Shown here: piece by piece, positions 9,298 to 17,190 of the stretch
Layout: each line of letters starts with the position of its first letter
Position numbering within the stretch: position 1 is the first letter of the stretch
Assembly (NCBI RefSeq): GCF_000373265.1
Contig: NZ_KB890768.1
Location: 152,664-216,663 of the forward strand
From: Pontibacter roseus DSM 17521
GTDB lineage: Bacteria > Bacteroidota > Bacteroidia > Cytophagales > Hymenobacteraceae
DNA: 64,000 bases
Direction of reading: 5' to 3'
Notes under the pieces: model-generated
The model's input: only the letters and a program-made list of their open reading frames with translations
What the model was told of the DNA's origin: nothing
The model's database searches: none
Made by a program: the position numbers and the translations under genes

Positions 9298-9870
9298 ATG
9301 AAGAAGAGTTTGTATGAGACGGATGAGGCGATAATAGAGGGCATCAGGCAGGATGACGACAGGGCGCTTGCCTACCTGTATAAGCTTCACTTCCCCATGA
9401 TATCTCACTTCATTATCAGCAACAGTGGAACTGATGATGAGGCCAAGGACATTTACCAGGAAGGCGTCATCGTTTTCTATGAGAAGATAAAGGGCAACAG
9501 CCTCGAACTCAGCTGCCAAATCAAAACGTACATTTACTCGGTGTGCAGGAGGCTTTGGCTGAAGCGGCTAGCCGAGAAAGGGCGCTACGCCAACAGAATT
9601 GATGACTCGGACAGCTACCTTACTTTGGAAGACGAGGTGCCTGTGCACGAGGAGAACGAAAAGCAGTTTGGGGTAATGGCCGAGTCGCTGTCCCAGTTGG
9701 GGGAACCCTGCCGCACCCTGTTAGAGGACTTCTACATCCGCCTGCAAAGCATGCAGGATATCACGGAGAAGTTTGGCTACACCAACACCGACACAGCCAA
9801 AAACCAGAAGTACAAGTGCCTGCAGCGCCTCAAGAAACTGTTTTTCACGGCTTATAAACCACAGGTATAG
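9298..9870 (+). CDS. sigma-70 family (ECF-type) RNA polymerase sigma factor
   Basis: A 190-residue two-domain sigma factor. Region 2 spans about residues 10-85 (ALAYLYKLHFPMISHFI, DEAKDIYQEGVIVFYEKI, then a Tyr/Trp-rich promoter-melting helix). Region 4 is at about 125-180 (LSQLGEPCRTLLEDFY, ITEKFGYTNTDTAKNQKYKCLQRLKKL). This is the divergent Bacteroidota ECF class. It is followed after 51 bases by a membrane protein with an anti-sigma-like N terminus, so it is probably held by that protein and released on an envelope signal. Confidence 0.88.
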   Translation: MKKSLYETDEAIIEGIRQDDDRALAYLYKLHFPMISHFIISNSGTDDEAKDIYQEGVIVFYEKIKGNSLELSCQIKTYIYSVCRRLWLKRLAEKGRYANRIDDSDSYLTLEDEVPVHEENEKQFGVMAESLSQLGEPCRTLLEDFYIRLQSMQDITEKFGYTNTDTAKNQKYKCLQRLKKLFFTAYKPQV

Positions 9871-9921
9871 GCCACCCGCTATTGGATTTACCACCTTGCA
9901 GAAGGTATAGTTTTTAGGAAA

Positions 9922-11025
9922 ATGTTTGACTACCGCATTTACGAGCAAATAGAGCGCTACCTCAACAAGAGCATGCCCGCTGAAGAGCAGGCGGCTTTTG
10001 AAGCTCTCCTGCGCACCGACCTCCGGCTGGCTGACAAGGTGCAGGAGCACAAGCAGCTCCTGCAGGCCATGCAGCACTACGGCCAGCGCCAGAGCCTCCG
10101 CCAGAAGCTCAACAGCATACACCACGACATGGAGGCAGCACAGCAACCAACCGTGGCCACAGAAGAGGTTCCCGTTTGGAAAGTCTTCTGGAAGAAACAC
10201 GCACAGACCATGGCCGTGGCAGCCAGCGTGTCCCTACTCTCTGTGTTTGGTACGCTTTGGAGCGTGCAGCAGCTGAAAGCACCAGTGCGGCAGCAGACGG
10301 CTAGGTACATCGAGCTTCGCCGCGAAGTAGAGAAAATCAAGAAGGAGCAGCGCGCCCTCATCAACGGCATAGCCAGCAACGAGACGGTAGCTCCGGCTCC
10401 CCGCTCGGCCCGCTTCAGCGGAACCGGCTTCGCCATCAGCCCCGACGGATACGTGGTGACGAGCTCGCACGTAATCGCCAAAGCCGACTCCATCCTCATC
10501 GAGAACAAGGCTGGACTCAGGTACAAGGTGACAGAGGTATACCGCAACACAGAATATGACCTGACCATCCTGAAAGTGGAGGACCCTACTTTCGGAGGAT
10601 TCGGTAAGCTGCCCTATACCTTCAAAACAGCCTCTTCTGATTTGGGAGAACGTGTGTATACCCTGGGCTTCCCGCGCGAGGACATCGTCTTTGGGGAAGG
10701 CTCGCTGAGTTCCGCCACAGGCTTTGAGGGCGATACCACGTCCTATCAGATTTCCATTCCGCTTAACCCGGGCAACAGCGGTGGTCCGCTGCTAGATGAC
10801 AAGGGCAACGTGATTGGGGTAATCAATGGCAAGCAGGCTGGACAGGAAGGTGCCGCCTTTGCTGTGAAGTCGTCTTACCTGCTGCAGATGGTGACCGAGA
10901 TGCAGCAGAGCACAGCGACTGCACCCGTCTCTATACCTGCTAACAATACCTTGCTAGGCAGCTCCAGAACACAGCAACTCAAGAAACTACAGGATTACGT
11001 TTTCGTTGTAAAAGTTTATAATTAA
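9922..11025 (+). CDS. anti-sigma-like membrane protein fused to HtrA/trypsin-like serine protease
   Basis: A 367-residue protein in three parts. Residues 1-75 are a helical cytoplasmic domain of the Bacteroidota anti-sigma type (IERYLNKSMPAEEQAAFEALL). A single membrane span lies at about 94-116, with a short coiled stretch at 128-148. Residues 165-325 are an S1C trypsin-like protease with an intact triad: H183 (TSSHVI), D213 (EYDLTIL) and S286 (NPGNSGGPLL). There is no PDZ domain. It sits just downstream of an ECF sigma factor, so it may couple extracytoplasmic proteolysis to sigma release in one polypeptide (inference). The protease part is secure; the anti-sigma role is likely. Confidence 0.85.
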   Translation: MFDYRIYEQIERYLNKSMPAEEQAAFEALLRTDLRLADKVQEHKQLLQAMQHYGQRQSLRQKLNSIHHDMEAAQQPTVATEEVPVWKVFWKKHAQTMAVAASVSLLSVFGTLWSVQQLKAPVRQQTARYIELRREVEKIKKEQRALINGIASNETVAPAPRSARFSGTGFAISPDGYVVTSSHVIAKADSILIENKAGLRYKVTEVYRNTEYDLTILKVEDPTFGGFGKLPYTFKTASSDLGERVYTLGFPREDIVFGEGSLSSATGFEGDTTSYQISIPLNPGNSGGPLLDDKGNVIGVINGKQAGQEGAAFAVKSSYLLQMVTEMQQSTATAPVSIPANNTLLGSSRTQQLKKLQDYVFVVKVYN

Positions 11026-11058
11026 ATAATATCCTATTGCTTTATTGCAATAATTTTA

Positions 11059-11098
11059 GGGATTATCCGGTGCAAAGCCATGGATAATCCCTTTTTTA
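11059..11098 (+). terminator. intrinsic terminator after the protease gene
   Basis: A 10-bp perfect hairpin (11059-11068 with 11082-11091) followed by six T. Confidence 0.85.
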
Positions 11099-11181
11099 TT
11101 TAACATTTTAGGAAAGAAGCAGTTAAATAAGAAGGGTGTTGGTTCCGGTAACTGATGCGCCTTTTTTTGACTAACATAAAT

Positions 11182-11862
11182 ATGAAAACTATGAAACTGA
11201 GAATGTTAAAACCATTTGTTGCCGTGCTTGCTGCAGGATTCATGTATGGATGCGCCAGTACAGGCGAGACGACAGACACAACTGCCGCAGACGACACCAG
11301 CACGATGAGCGAAACGCAGACGATGGCTGGTGACGATATGGCCACAGATACTGCTTCCACGACAGACGTGACGACCAACACAGACGCAATGAGTACGGAG
11401 GTCACAAGTGATATGGAGACGAGCTCTATGTCCATCCTCGATGCCGCAGCCACCAGAAGTGAGATTTCCACCTTTCTGGAGCTGATTGAGACCGCCAAAG
11501 TGGCTAAGGCTCTGCAGGGACAGGGTGAGTTCACCATCTTTGCCCCTACCAACGAGGCTTTCGAAAACCTGCCAGCGGGCCAACTCGACTATCTGAAAAA
11601 GCCTGAGAATAGAAATGAACTTCTGAAGGTCTTGCAAGCGCACATGATTGCCACCAAGGTGACCACCGCGCAGCTTCAGAACAACCAGCGCATACAGGTA
11701 GGCGAAAATGACTACATCGATGTGAGCGTAGGCGACAGCATGAACAACGTGACTATAGGCGGCGCCAGCGTTGTAGAGGCCGATATTGAAGCTGCTAACG
11801 GTGTCATCCATATTGTGGACAAGGTGCTTGTTACCGCTGACCGTGTACAAGACCAAAAATAA
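11182..11862 (+). CDS. fasciclin-domain lipoprotein
   Basis: A 226-residue lipoprotein with lipobox MYGC, a Thr/Asp/Met-rich linker of about 60 residues, then one fasciclin (FAS1) domain with IFAPTNEAF and the closing NGVIHIVDKVL. FAS1 domains act in adhesion and surface binding. An upstream in-frame ATG at 11155 would add nine residues; the ATG at 11182 follows an A-rich stretch and gives a normal signal peptide. It lies between two terminators, so it is probably monocistronic. The acidic Thr-rich linker resembles those of the lipoproteins at 8953 and 13455. Confidence 0.9.
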   Translation: MKTMKLRMLKPFVAVLAAGFMYGCASTGETTDTTAADDTSTMSETQTMAGDDMATDTASTTDVTTNTDAMSTEVTSDMETSSMSILDAAATRSEISTFLELIETAKVAKALQGQGEFTIFAPTNEAFENLPAGQLDYLKKPENRNELLKVLQAHMIATKVTTAQLQNNQRIQVGENDYIDVSVGDSMNNVTIGGASVVEADIEAANGVIHIVDKVLVTADRVQDQK

Positions 11863-11881
11863 TACAACTCATTTAATTTAG

Positions 11882-11911
11882 AAAAAGCCCCCTGATACAA
11901 GGGGGCTTTTT
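11882..11911 (+). terminator. intrinsic terminator after fasciclin gene
   Basis: A 12-bp perfect hairpin (11882-11893 with 11900-11911), six-base loop, T-rich 3' arm. Confidence 0.9.
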
Positions 11912-11926
11912 TTGTGCCGGGTAAGT

Positions 11927-12076
11927 ATGAGGAGCCTCATTCTAGAGCGAATCACCCCCACCTTCATGGCTTGGGAATACTTTCAGTCAAGAGCAGGCAT
12001 AACCTGGCAATACCAGATTGGCCTGTCAGAGGATATGGAAATCATTCGTAACTATAGCCTTATGGATTCGTTATAA
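11927..12076 (+). CDS. possible small ORF (49 aa), uncertain
   Basis: An ATG-to-TAA frame of 49 codons fills the gap between the fasciclin terminator and the stress-protein gene. The product would be a charged soluble peptide with Trp, Tyr and Gln (starting MRSLILERITPTFMAWEYF). No family is recognised and no clear ribosome site precedes it. It could be a real small protein, a decayed gene or chance. Confidence 0.28.
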   Translation: MRSLILERITPTFMAWEYFQSRAGITWQYQIGLSEDMEIIRNYSLMDSL

Positions 12077-12133
12077 TAGACTAGTCTTAAAAAAGACACA
12101 TTTGAACCATCAAACATAAACTTAAATAAAGCT

Positions 12134-12670
12134 ATGAACACAACAGATAAGACCAACATGATGACAGCCATGTTCAGAGACAGAGACAGTGCTGAACGCG
12201 CTTATGAAGAACTACGTGCCAGAGGATATGACAAAGATGATATCAATGTAGTGATGTCAGATGAGGGCCGCAAGCGTCACTTCTCAAATGAAGTGAACAA
12301 AGAAGGCGACACGGAACTCGGCAACAAATCATTGGAAGGTGCAGGCGCTGGTTCTGCCATTGGTGGTACCTTGGGTGCCATTGTAGGTGCCATAGCGGCT
12401 ATCGGTACGTCAGTAGCGATTCCGGGCCTTGGTCTGGTAGTGGCAGGTCCGTTGGCGGCTGGTCTGGCGGGTGCCGGTGCTGGTGGTCTGACAGGCGGCC
12501 TGATTGGCGCACTGGTAGGTGCCGGTATACCTGAAGAACGCGCCAAAGTATACGAAGAAGGCGTGAAGGAAGGTAATATCGTACTAGGCTTCAATCCTCG
12601 TACTCCGGAAGATGCCCGCTACTTTGAGCAGCACTTCCAGAAAAACCGCGGAGAGCATATCTATTACTAG
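12134..12670 (+). CDS. general-stress-type protein with glycine-zipper segment
   Basis: A 178-residue protein. Residues 10-45 form the small alpha/beta domain seen in general stress proteins of the YflT/GSP17M kind (TAMFRDRDSAERAYEELRARGY). Residues 70-125 are a Gly/Ala-rich hydrophobic double segment of glycine-zipper character, able to sit in a membrane. The C terminus returns to a soluble domain (GIPEERAKVYEEGVKEGNI). It is probably induced by osmotic or oxidative stress, by analogy with family members. The ATG at 12134 is the first in frame. Confidence 0.82.
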   Translation: MNTTDKTNMMTAMFRDRDSAERAYEELRARGYDKDDINVVMSDEGRKRHFSNEVNKEGDTELGNKSLEGAGAGSAIGGTLGAIVGAIAAIGTSVAIPGLGLVVAGPLAAGLAGAGAGGLTGGLIGALVGAGIPEERAKVYEEGVKEGNIVLGFNPRTPEDARYFEQHFQKNRGEHIYY

Positions 12671-12972
12671 ACCGTAGTAAATATTAGATAATACAAAGGC
12701 TTGGCTTGTCCTGACGGAGGAGTCGAGCCTTTGTTCTTTCACCCCCTCCCTCCGCTCTTAACCGACCTAGCTGCAACATGCTGAGTATTACCACCAAAGC
12801 AGGTCTTCTATATTCTTGCCGCCTCCCTTTCCTCCTATACCTGCAGCACAACCCTAATATCCTAAAGTATAATCATTTATTTTATTATTTTAATTTTACC
12901 ATTAAAAAGAGTAATTAAAAGGTAAAACCTTCCTAAATTGCCTGAAATTTCATCAGCTTAAAGGAGGGTAGG
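12671..12972. other. 302-bp intergenic region: weak terminator, AT-rich leader, Shine-Dalgarno site
   Basis: The first part holds an imperfect hairpin (12693-12706 with 12721-12734, two internal mismatches) that may end the stress-protein transcript. The centre has a poly-T/A-rich stretch (about 12870-12930). The last bases carry the ribosome site of the receiver gene. I see no gene in it. Confidence 0.5.
12959..12966 (+). promoter_or_regulatory. strong Shine-Dalgarno site, unusual here
   Basis: AAAGGAGG six bases before the ATG at 12973. Nearly all other genes in the window lack such a site, as expected for Bacteroidota, so it stands out. Confidence 0.6.
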
Positions 12973-13389
12973 ATGCACAAGCTCAATCACATTCTGATTG
13001 TAGACGACGACGAGATAAACAATGTATTCACGCAAATCATACTGGAGGATGCCGATATCAGCCACCGCACCTCGGTATGCCAAAGTGTACCCGAAGCATT
13101 CGATTTTCTGCGCAATTCGGAGCAGCACCAAGAGCCATCTTTCCCTGACCTGATTCTGCTTGACCTTACCATGCCCTACCATGACGGGTTCACTTTTCTG
13201 GAGTACTACTACCAGGCAGGTTTTCAGGAGACACAGGACGCAGTCATCATCATCCTATCATCCTCAGAAGAGGAAGAACTGAAAAAACGAGCCCTCAGCT
13301 ACTGTGTTGTACAGGGCTTTCTGCAGAAGCCGCTGTCGCTGGTTATGTTACAGAACCTGCTCTCCACCACTGCCAAAGTACAGGGGTAG
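12973..13389 (+). CDS. stand-alone response regulator receiver
   Basis: A 138-residue single receiver domain with no output domain. Acidic pocket residues are D11-D12, the phospho-acceptor is D64 (LILLDLTMP), the switch residue lies in ILSSS (about 95-98) and the conserved Lys is K119 (LQKPL). Such proteins pass a phosphate or bind a partner; no histidine kinase is in the window. The gene is preceded by a strong Shine-Dalgarno site and lies between stress and lipoprotein genes. Confidence 0.93.
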   Translation: MHKLNHILIVDDDEINNVFTQIILEDADISHRTSVCQSVPEAFDFLRNSEQHQEPSFPDLILLDLTMPYHDGFTFLEYYYQAGFQETQDAVIIILSSSEEEELKKRALSYCVVQGFLQKPLSLVMLQNLLSTTAKVQG

Positions 13390-13454
13390 CAAACAATTCG
13401 CATCAGTTTCGTATGCTTTAGGAAACTATCACGCTAACTCTAAAGCATAAAACT

Positions 13455-14051
13455 ATGAAGAACCTATGGATGGCAGCGGGCCTTATTTTCGGAGCCGTTG
13501 CCTTTATATCCTGTGACTCCGGCTCACAGGAACAGACCACGACCACTGCTACGGATACAGAGCAGACCGTCGAGACAGAGACGACCTCCGCAGACACGAC
13601 GGCCTTCAGCGAGGACATACGTGAGTTTATGGGCTATGCCTTCACGAACTCTGCCCTGCAGATGGAACTCGGCAAGCTGGCAGTTGAGAAAGGCGGCGCC
13701 ACGCAGGTAAGGGAGTATGGCCAGAAAATGGTGGACCTTTACGGCGAAAGGCAAAAGGAGTTAAAGGAAATTGCCGGGCAGGATTCGGCCATGCTGACTG
13801 CAAACATGACCGAGGACCAGATGGGAAAGGTGCAGGAACTGCGCGACAAAGACTCCAAAGAGTTTGACAAAGCCTACTGGGACACCGTCGTGGAGGCTCA
13901 CAAAGAGGCTCTGGGAGAGTTCGATGACAAAGTGAAGGACTTTAAAGAGACAGACAACGCCCCATTTAACCTTTGGGCTAGAAACAGCGCGAAAGAAGTG
14001 CGCGCCCACATGGAAGAGGCCATGGAGCGCCGGCAGGACCAGAAGAACTAG
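13455..14051 (+). CDS. DUF4142 lipoprotein
   Basis: A 198-residue lipoprotein: signal peptide with lipobox FISC, a Thr/Glu/Asp-rich linker (about residues 24-50), then a helical DUF4142 domain (about 55-190), a ferritin-like four-helix arrangement of unknown function often seen in stress-linked envelope proteins. It ends before a strong terminator that separates it from a convergent esterase. Confidence 0.88.
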   Translation: MKNLWMAAGLIFGAVAFISCDSGSQEQTTTTATDTEQTVETETTSADTTAFSEDIREFMGYAFTNSALQMELGKLAVEKGGATQVREYGQKMVDLYGERQKELKEIAGQDSAMLTANMTEDQMGKVQELRDKDSKEFDKAYWDTVVEAHKEALGEFDDKVKDFKETDNAPFNLWARNSAKEVRAHMEEAMERRQDQKN

Positions 14052-14068
14052 CCATACCGCACGCAGCA

Positions 14069-14106
14069 CGAAAGGCGAAGCACTTGAGTTTCGCCTTTCG
14101 TTTTTT
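14069..14106. terminator. terminator between convergent DUF4142 and esterase genes
   Basis: An 11-bp perfect hairpin (14069-14079 with 14090-14100) followed by six T that run into the stop codon of the opposite gene. Confidence 0.85.
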
Positions 14107-14665
14107 AAGCATCTTTCTTCAATAGCCCTTCCAGCACCGCCCAGGTATGGCGTGCCAGCAGTTTTTGCCCTTCCGCATTGGGATGCACGCCATCCGGCAG
14201 GTTGAGGTGGCGCATGCCGGCCACCCCTTCCAGCAGGAAAGGCACGAAAGAGACGTTGTTCTTGATGGCCAGTTCCCGGAACAGCACCCGAAACTCAGCC
14301 GCATAACGTCCCGGTACGATGTCTGGAATCTCCATACCGGATAGGATTATCTGCGCCTCAGGGCTTTTGTGCTTCACTTTGTCAATCATCTGCTGCAGGT
14401 TCTGGGATGTTTCGCGGGCAGGTATGCCACGCAGGCCATCGTTAGCCCCTAGAGCCAGCACAAAAATATCCACCGGCTTGCCTAGCCACCTGTCCAGCCG
14501 GTACAGGCCACTGGCTGTGGTGTCGCCGCTTATACCGGCGTTGATGACGGTATAGTCGTAGCCGTCCTCCTTCAGCTTCGCTTGTATGAGCGATGGATAA
14601 GCTTGGGAGGCTGGCAACCCATACCCTGCCGTCAGACTGTCTCCAAAAAATAGTATTGTCTTCAT
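14105..14665 (-). CDS. SGNH/GDSL hydrolase (arylesterase / TesA-like)
   Basis: A 186-residue GDSL esterase. Block I GDSLTAGYG carries the Ser nucleophile (residue 9), Gly in INAGISGDTT is block II, GAND is block III, and DGVHP supplies the catalytic Asp/His near residues 158-161. It resembles TesA/lysophospholipase L1 but lacks a signal peptide, so it would act in the cytoplasm. The substrate (arylester, acyl-CoA or lysophospholipid) is not determined. Confidence 0.93.
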   Translation of the reverse strand: MKTILFFGDSLTAGYGLPASQAYPSLIQAKLKEDGYDYTVINAGISGDTTASGLYRLDRWLGKPVDIFVLALGANDGLRGIPARETSQNLQQMIDKVKHKSPEAQIILSGMEIPDIVPGRYAAEFRVLFRELAIKNNVSFVPFLLEGVAGMRHLNLPDGVHPNAEGQKLLARHTWAVLEGLLKKDA

Positions 14666-14997
14666 AGCCTCTCCTATTGTCTATTTACTCAGGTTTACAT
14701 TACAGAACCCAGCCCCCTGGACCGCTCGCTAGCTATGCGCGCGCGCAAGTGGCACGACCGCTATACCCAAGTTTTATTCTCCATCGGAAACGAAAAAAAA
14801 TGTAGAACAGTTATAATAAACAGTGGGCGTGCGCGTAAACATCTTACCGCCCTTGCCTGTAGCTATACTGCCTGCTGCATCCTTTGTGATAGAGTATTAT
14901 TTATACTACATTAGGAGTCGCAGCCAAAGAAGCCGCTGCCATACCATCTGCGGCATTACTTTTGCGTATAGCTTTGTAGTCCAACTAACCTAATTAG
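14666..14997. other. 332-bp divergent intergenic region
   Basis: Separates the esterase from the tail-specific protease. It contains a short alternating GC run near 14738, an AT-rich patch (14890-14910) and two -7-like boxes close to the protease start. No gene is seen. Confidence 0.5.
14957..14976 (+). promoter_or_regulatory. two overlapping-range -7 boxes before the tail-specific protease
   Basis: TACTTTTG (14957-14964) and TAGCTTTG (14969-14976) both match TAnnTTTG, 22-34 bases before the ATG at 14998. A proper TTG at -33 is not clear for either. Confidence 0.45.
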
Positions 14998-17100
14998 ATG
15001 CTATCCTTGACAACCAGATTAAAAATATTCCTCTCTGTGCTGGCCGTGATATTGCTCACGGGCTCCTTCATACTCTACAGTAAGAACAGCGTACCTGAGG
15101 GGAAAAACGAGATACTGATAAAGGCCTTGATGCAAGGCCTTAGCTCAGCCCATTATAGCCCTGAGAAAGTAGACGACAACTTCTCCAAGAAAGCGTTCGG
15201 CCTATACCTGGACCGCCTGGACTTCAACAAGAAGTTCCTGCTGGAGTCTGACGTGGCCATGCTGCGTAAGTATGAAACCCAACTGGACGACCAGCTGCGC
15301 CAGGGCTCCTTCGAGTTCTTCGACATATCGGCTGACCTGATTGAGAAGCGCACCAAAGAGTCTGCGGCTTTCTACAAAGAGATTCTGGCCAAACCATTCG
15401 ACTTCACCAAAGACGAAACGATAGAGCTGGACGGGGAGAAACTGAAGTTCGCCAAAGACAAGGCAGAACTGAAGGAAGCCTGGAGAAAGCAGCTAAAGTA
15501 CCAGACCCTGGTGCGACTGGCTGACATGCAACAGCAGCAGGCAAAAGCCAAAGGCGAAAACAAAGAGCAGAAGACACCAGAACAACTGGAGGCGGAGGCC
15601 AGAGAAAAGGTGCTGACTGCTTACAATGAACTGTACAAGCGGCTGGACCAGGTGACGCGCGACGACCGCCGTGCTACCTACATCAACGCAGTGGCCAATG
15701 TATATGACCCGCATACCGGTTACTTCCCTCCAAAGGCCAAGTCCGATTTTGACATTGAGTTCACAGGTCGCCTGGAAGGTATAGGCGCCTCACTTCAAGA
15801 GAAAGACGGTCAGATAAAGGTAGTGGAAATTGTGCCGGGTAGCCCGTCGTACCTGCAAGGTGATTTGAAGCCAGGTGATGCCATCCAAAAAGTGGCACAG
15901 GCCAACGGTGACCCCGTGCTGGTAGAAGGCATGCGCCTCGACGACGCCATCCAACTGATTCGTGGCAAGAAAGGAACTGAGGTCCGCCTGACGGTGAGAA
16001 AGCCAGATGGTAGCACCCGCATCATACCCATCATCCGTGACGTGATTGTGTTTGAGGAGACGTACGCACAGTCCGCCATGATTGACGACAACAAGAAAAT
16101 AGGCTACATCAAGCTGCCTGGCTTCTACGCTGACTTTGAGCGCAAGGGTGGCCGTAACAGCGGCGCCGATGTGAAGGCCGAAATAGAGAAGCTGAAGAAA
16201 GCAGGTATGGAAGGCCTGATTCTGGACCTCCGCAATAACGGGGGTGGCTCTTTGGCTGATGCCGTGGAGATGGCCGGCCTGTTCATTGAGCAGGGGCCGA
16301 TTGTGCAAATAAGGGCAGCTTCTGGCAAAACAGTGGTGCTCGATGACCGAGACGCCGCGGTGCAATATGGTGGCCCGCTCGTAGTCATGGTGAATGCCAA
16401 CAGCGCGTCTGCCTCTGAGATTCTGGCCGCTGCCATGCAGGATTACAAACGTGCCGTGATTGTGGGTAGCCCTACCTTCGGCAAAGGAACGGTACAGCAG
16501 TTTTTTGAGTTGGACGAGGCGTTGCCATCGCAGTTCGACCCTTACAAGCCCTTCGGAGCCCTGAAGCTGACTATCCAGAAGTTCTACCGCATCAATGGCG
16601 GCACTACGCAGCTGCGTGGCGTAAAGCCGGATGTGGAGTTGCCTGACATGTACAGCTTCCTGGAGTTTGGCGAGAAAGAGCAGGAGTATCCGCTTCCGTT
16701 CGATGAGATAGCCCCTGCCCGCTACAAGCCGTGGACACAGAGCAAACTCAACATACCATCCATCCAGGCGAACAGCCGTAGTCGCATGGCCAGCAACGAG
16801 AGCTTCAAACTGATTCAGCAGAGCGGACAGCGTCTGAAAAAGCAGTCAGACATCACCACTCGCTCCCTGAGCCTGCAGAAGTACATGGAGGAAGAGAAGA
16901 AGAGTGAGGCCGCCAGCAAACAGTTGGAGGAAGCCCAGAAGAGCGTGCCGACCCTCAATGTGTCGAGAATGAAGATGGACCTGCAGGCCATTGCCGGAGA
17001 CACCGCCAAGCTTGCTCGTAACAAGGACTTCATCAAGAACCTGCAGAAAGACATTTATGTAGAGGAGGCGGTAGCCATCATCAAGAGCGATATCAAATAG
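14998..17100 (+). CDS. carboxy-terminal processing (tail-specific) protease, Prc/CtpA, S41
   Basis: A 700-residue periplasmic protease anchored by an N-terminal membrane segment (about residues 8-27). It carries the Prc-type N-terminal domain, a PDZ domain (about 255-350, with GIGASLQEKDG) and the S41 domain with nucleophile S471 in NSASASE and base K496 in TFGKGTVQQ. The C terminus is a helical, Lys/Glu-rich tail as in Prc. It degrades or trims periplasmic proteins at their C termini. It is monocistronic, between an upstream promoter region and a terminator. Confidence 0.96.
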   Translation: MLSLTTRLKIFLSVLAVILLTGSFILYSKNSVPEGKNEILIKALMQGLSSAHYSPEKVDDNFSKKAFGLYLDRLDFNKKFLLESDVAMLRKYETQLDDQLRQGSFEFFDISADLIEKRTKESAAFYKEILAKPFDFTKDETIELDGEKLKFAKDKAELKEAWRKQLKYQTLVRLADMQQQQAKAKGENKEQKTPEQLEAEAREKVLTAYNELYKRLDQVTRDDRRATYINAVANVYDPHTGYFPPKAKSDFDIEFTGRLEGIGASLQEKDGQIKVVEIVPGSPSYLQGDLKPGDAIQKVAQANGDPVLVEGMRLDDAIQLIRGKKGTEVRLTVRKPDGSTRIIPIIRDVIVFEETYAQSAMIDDNKKIGYIKLPGFYADFERKGGRNSGADVKAEIEKLKKAGMEGLILDLRNNGGGSLADAVEMAGLFIEQGPIVQIRAASGKTVVLDDRDAAVQYGGPLVVMVNANSASASEILAAAMQDYKRAVIVGSPTFGKGTVQQFFELDEALPSQFDPYKPFGALKLTIQKFYRINGGTTQLRGVKPDVELPDMYSFLEFGEKEQEYPLPFDEIAPARYKPWTQSKLNIPSIQANSRSRMASNESFKLIQQSGQRLKKQSDITTRSLSLQKYMEEEKKSEAASKQLEEAQKSVPTLNVSRMKMDLQAIAGDTAKLARNKDFIKNLQKDIYVEEAVAIIKSDIK

Positions 17101-17121
17101 GCTAACCACAGCCTGACTAGG

Positions 17122-17157
17122 AAAGCCGGTTATGTTTATAACCGGCTTTTTTTTATT
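17122..17157 (+). terminator. intrinsic terminator after tail-specific protease
   Basis: A 12-bp perfect hairpin (17122-17133 with 17138-17149), four-base loop, followed by a long T run. Confidence 0.9.
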
Positions 17158-17190
17158 TTGCACATCATCCTTCCACTAAAAACGCTGATT

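Noticed and set aside
9154..9519. Extended minus-strand frame upstream of the Thr/Glu-rich lipoprotein
   Set aside because: It runs antisense into the sigma factor gene; the lipoprotein signal at 9153 defines the real start.
14735..14745. Alternating GC run as a possible Z-DNA or hypermutable site
   Set aside because: Too short (under ten bases) to mean anything.
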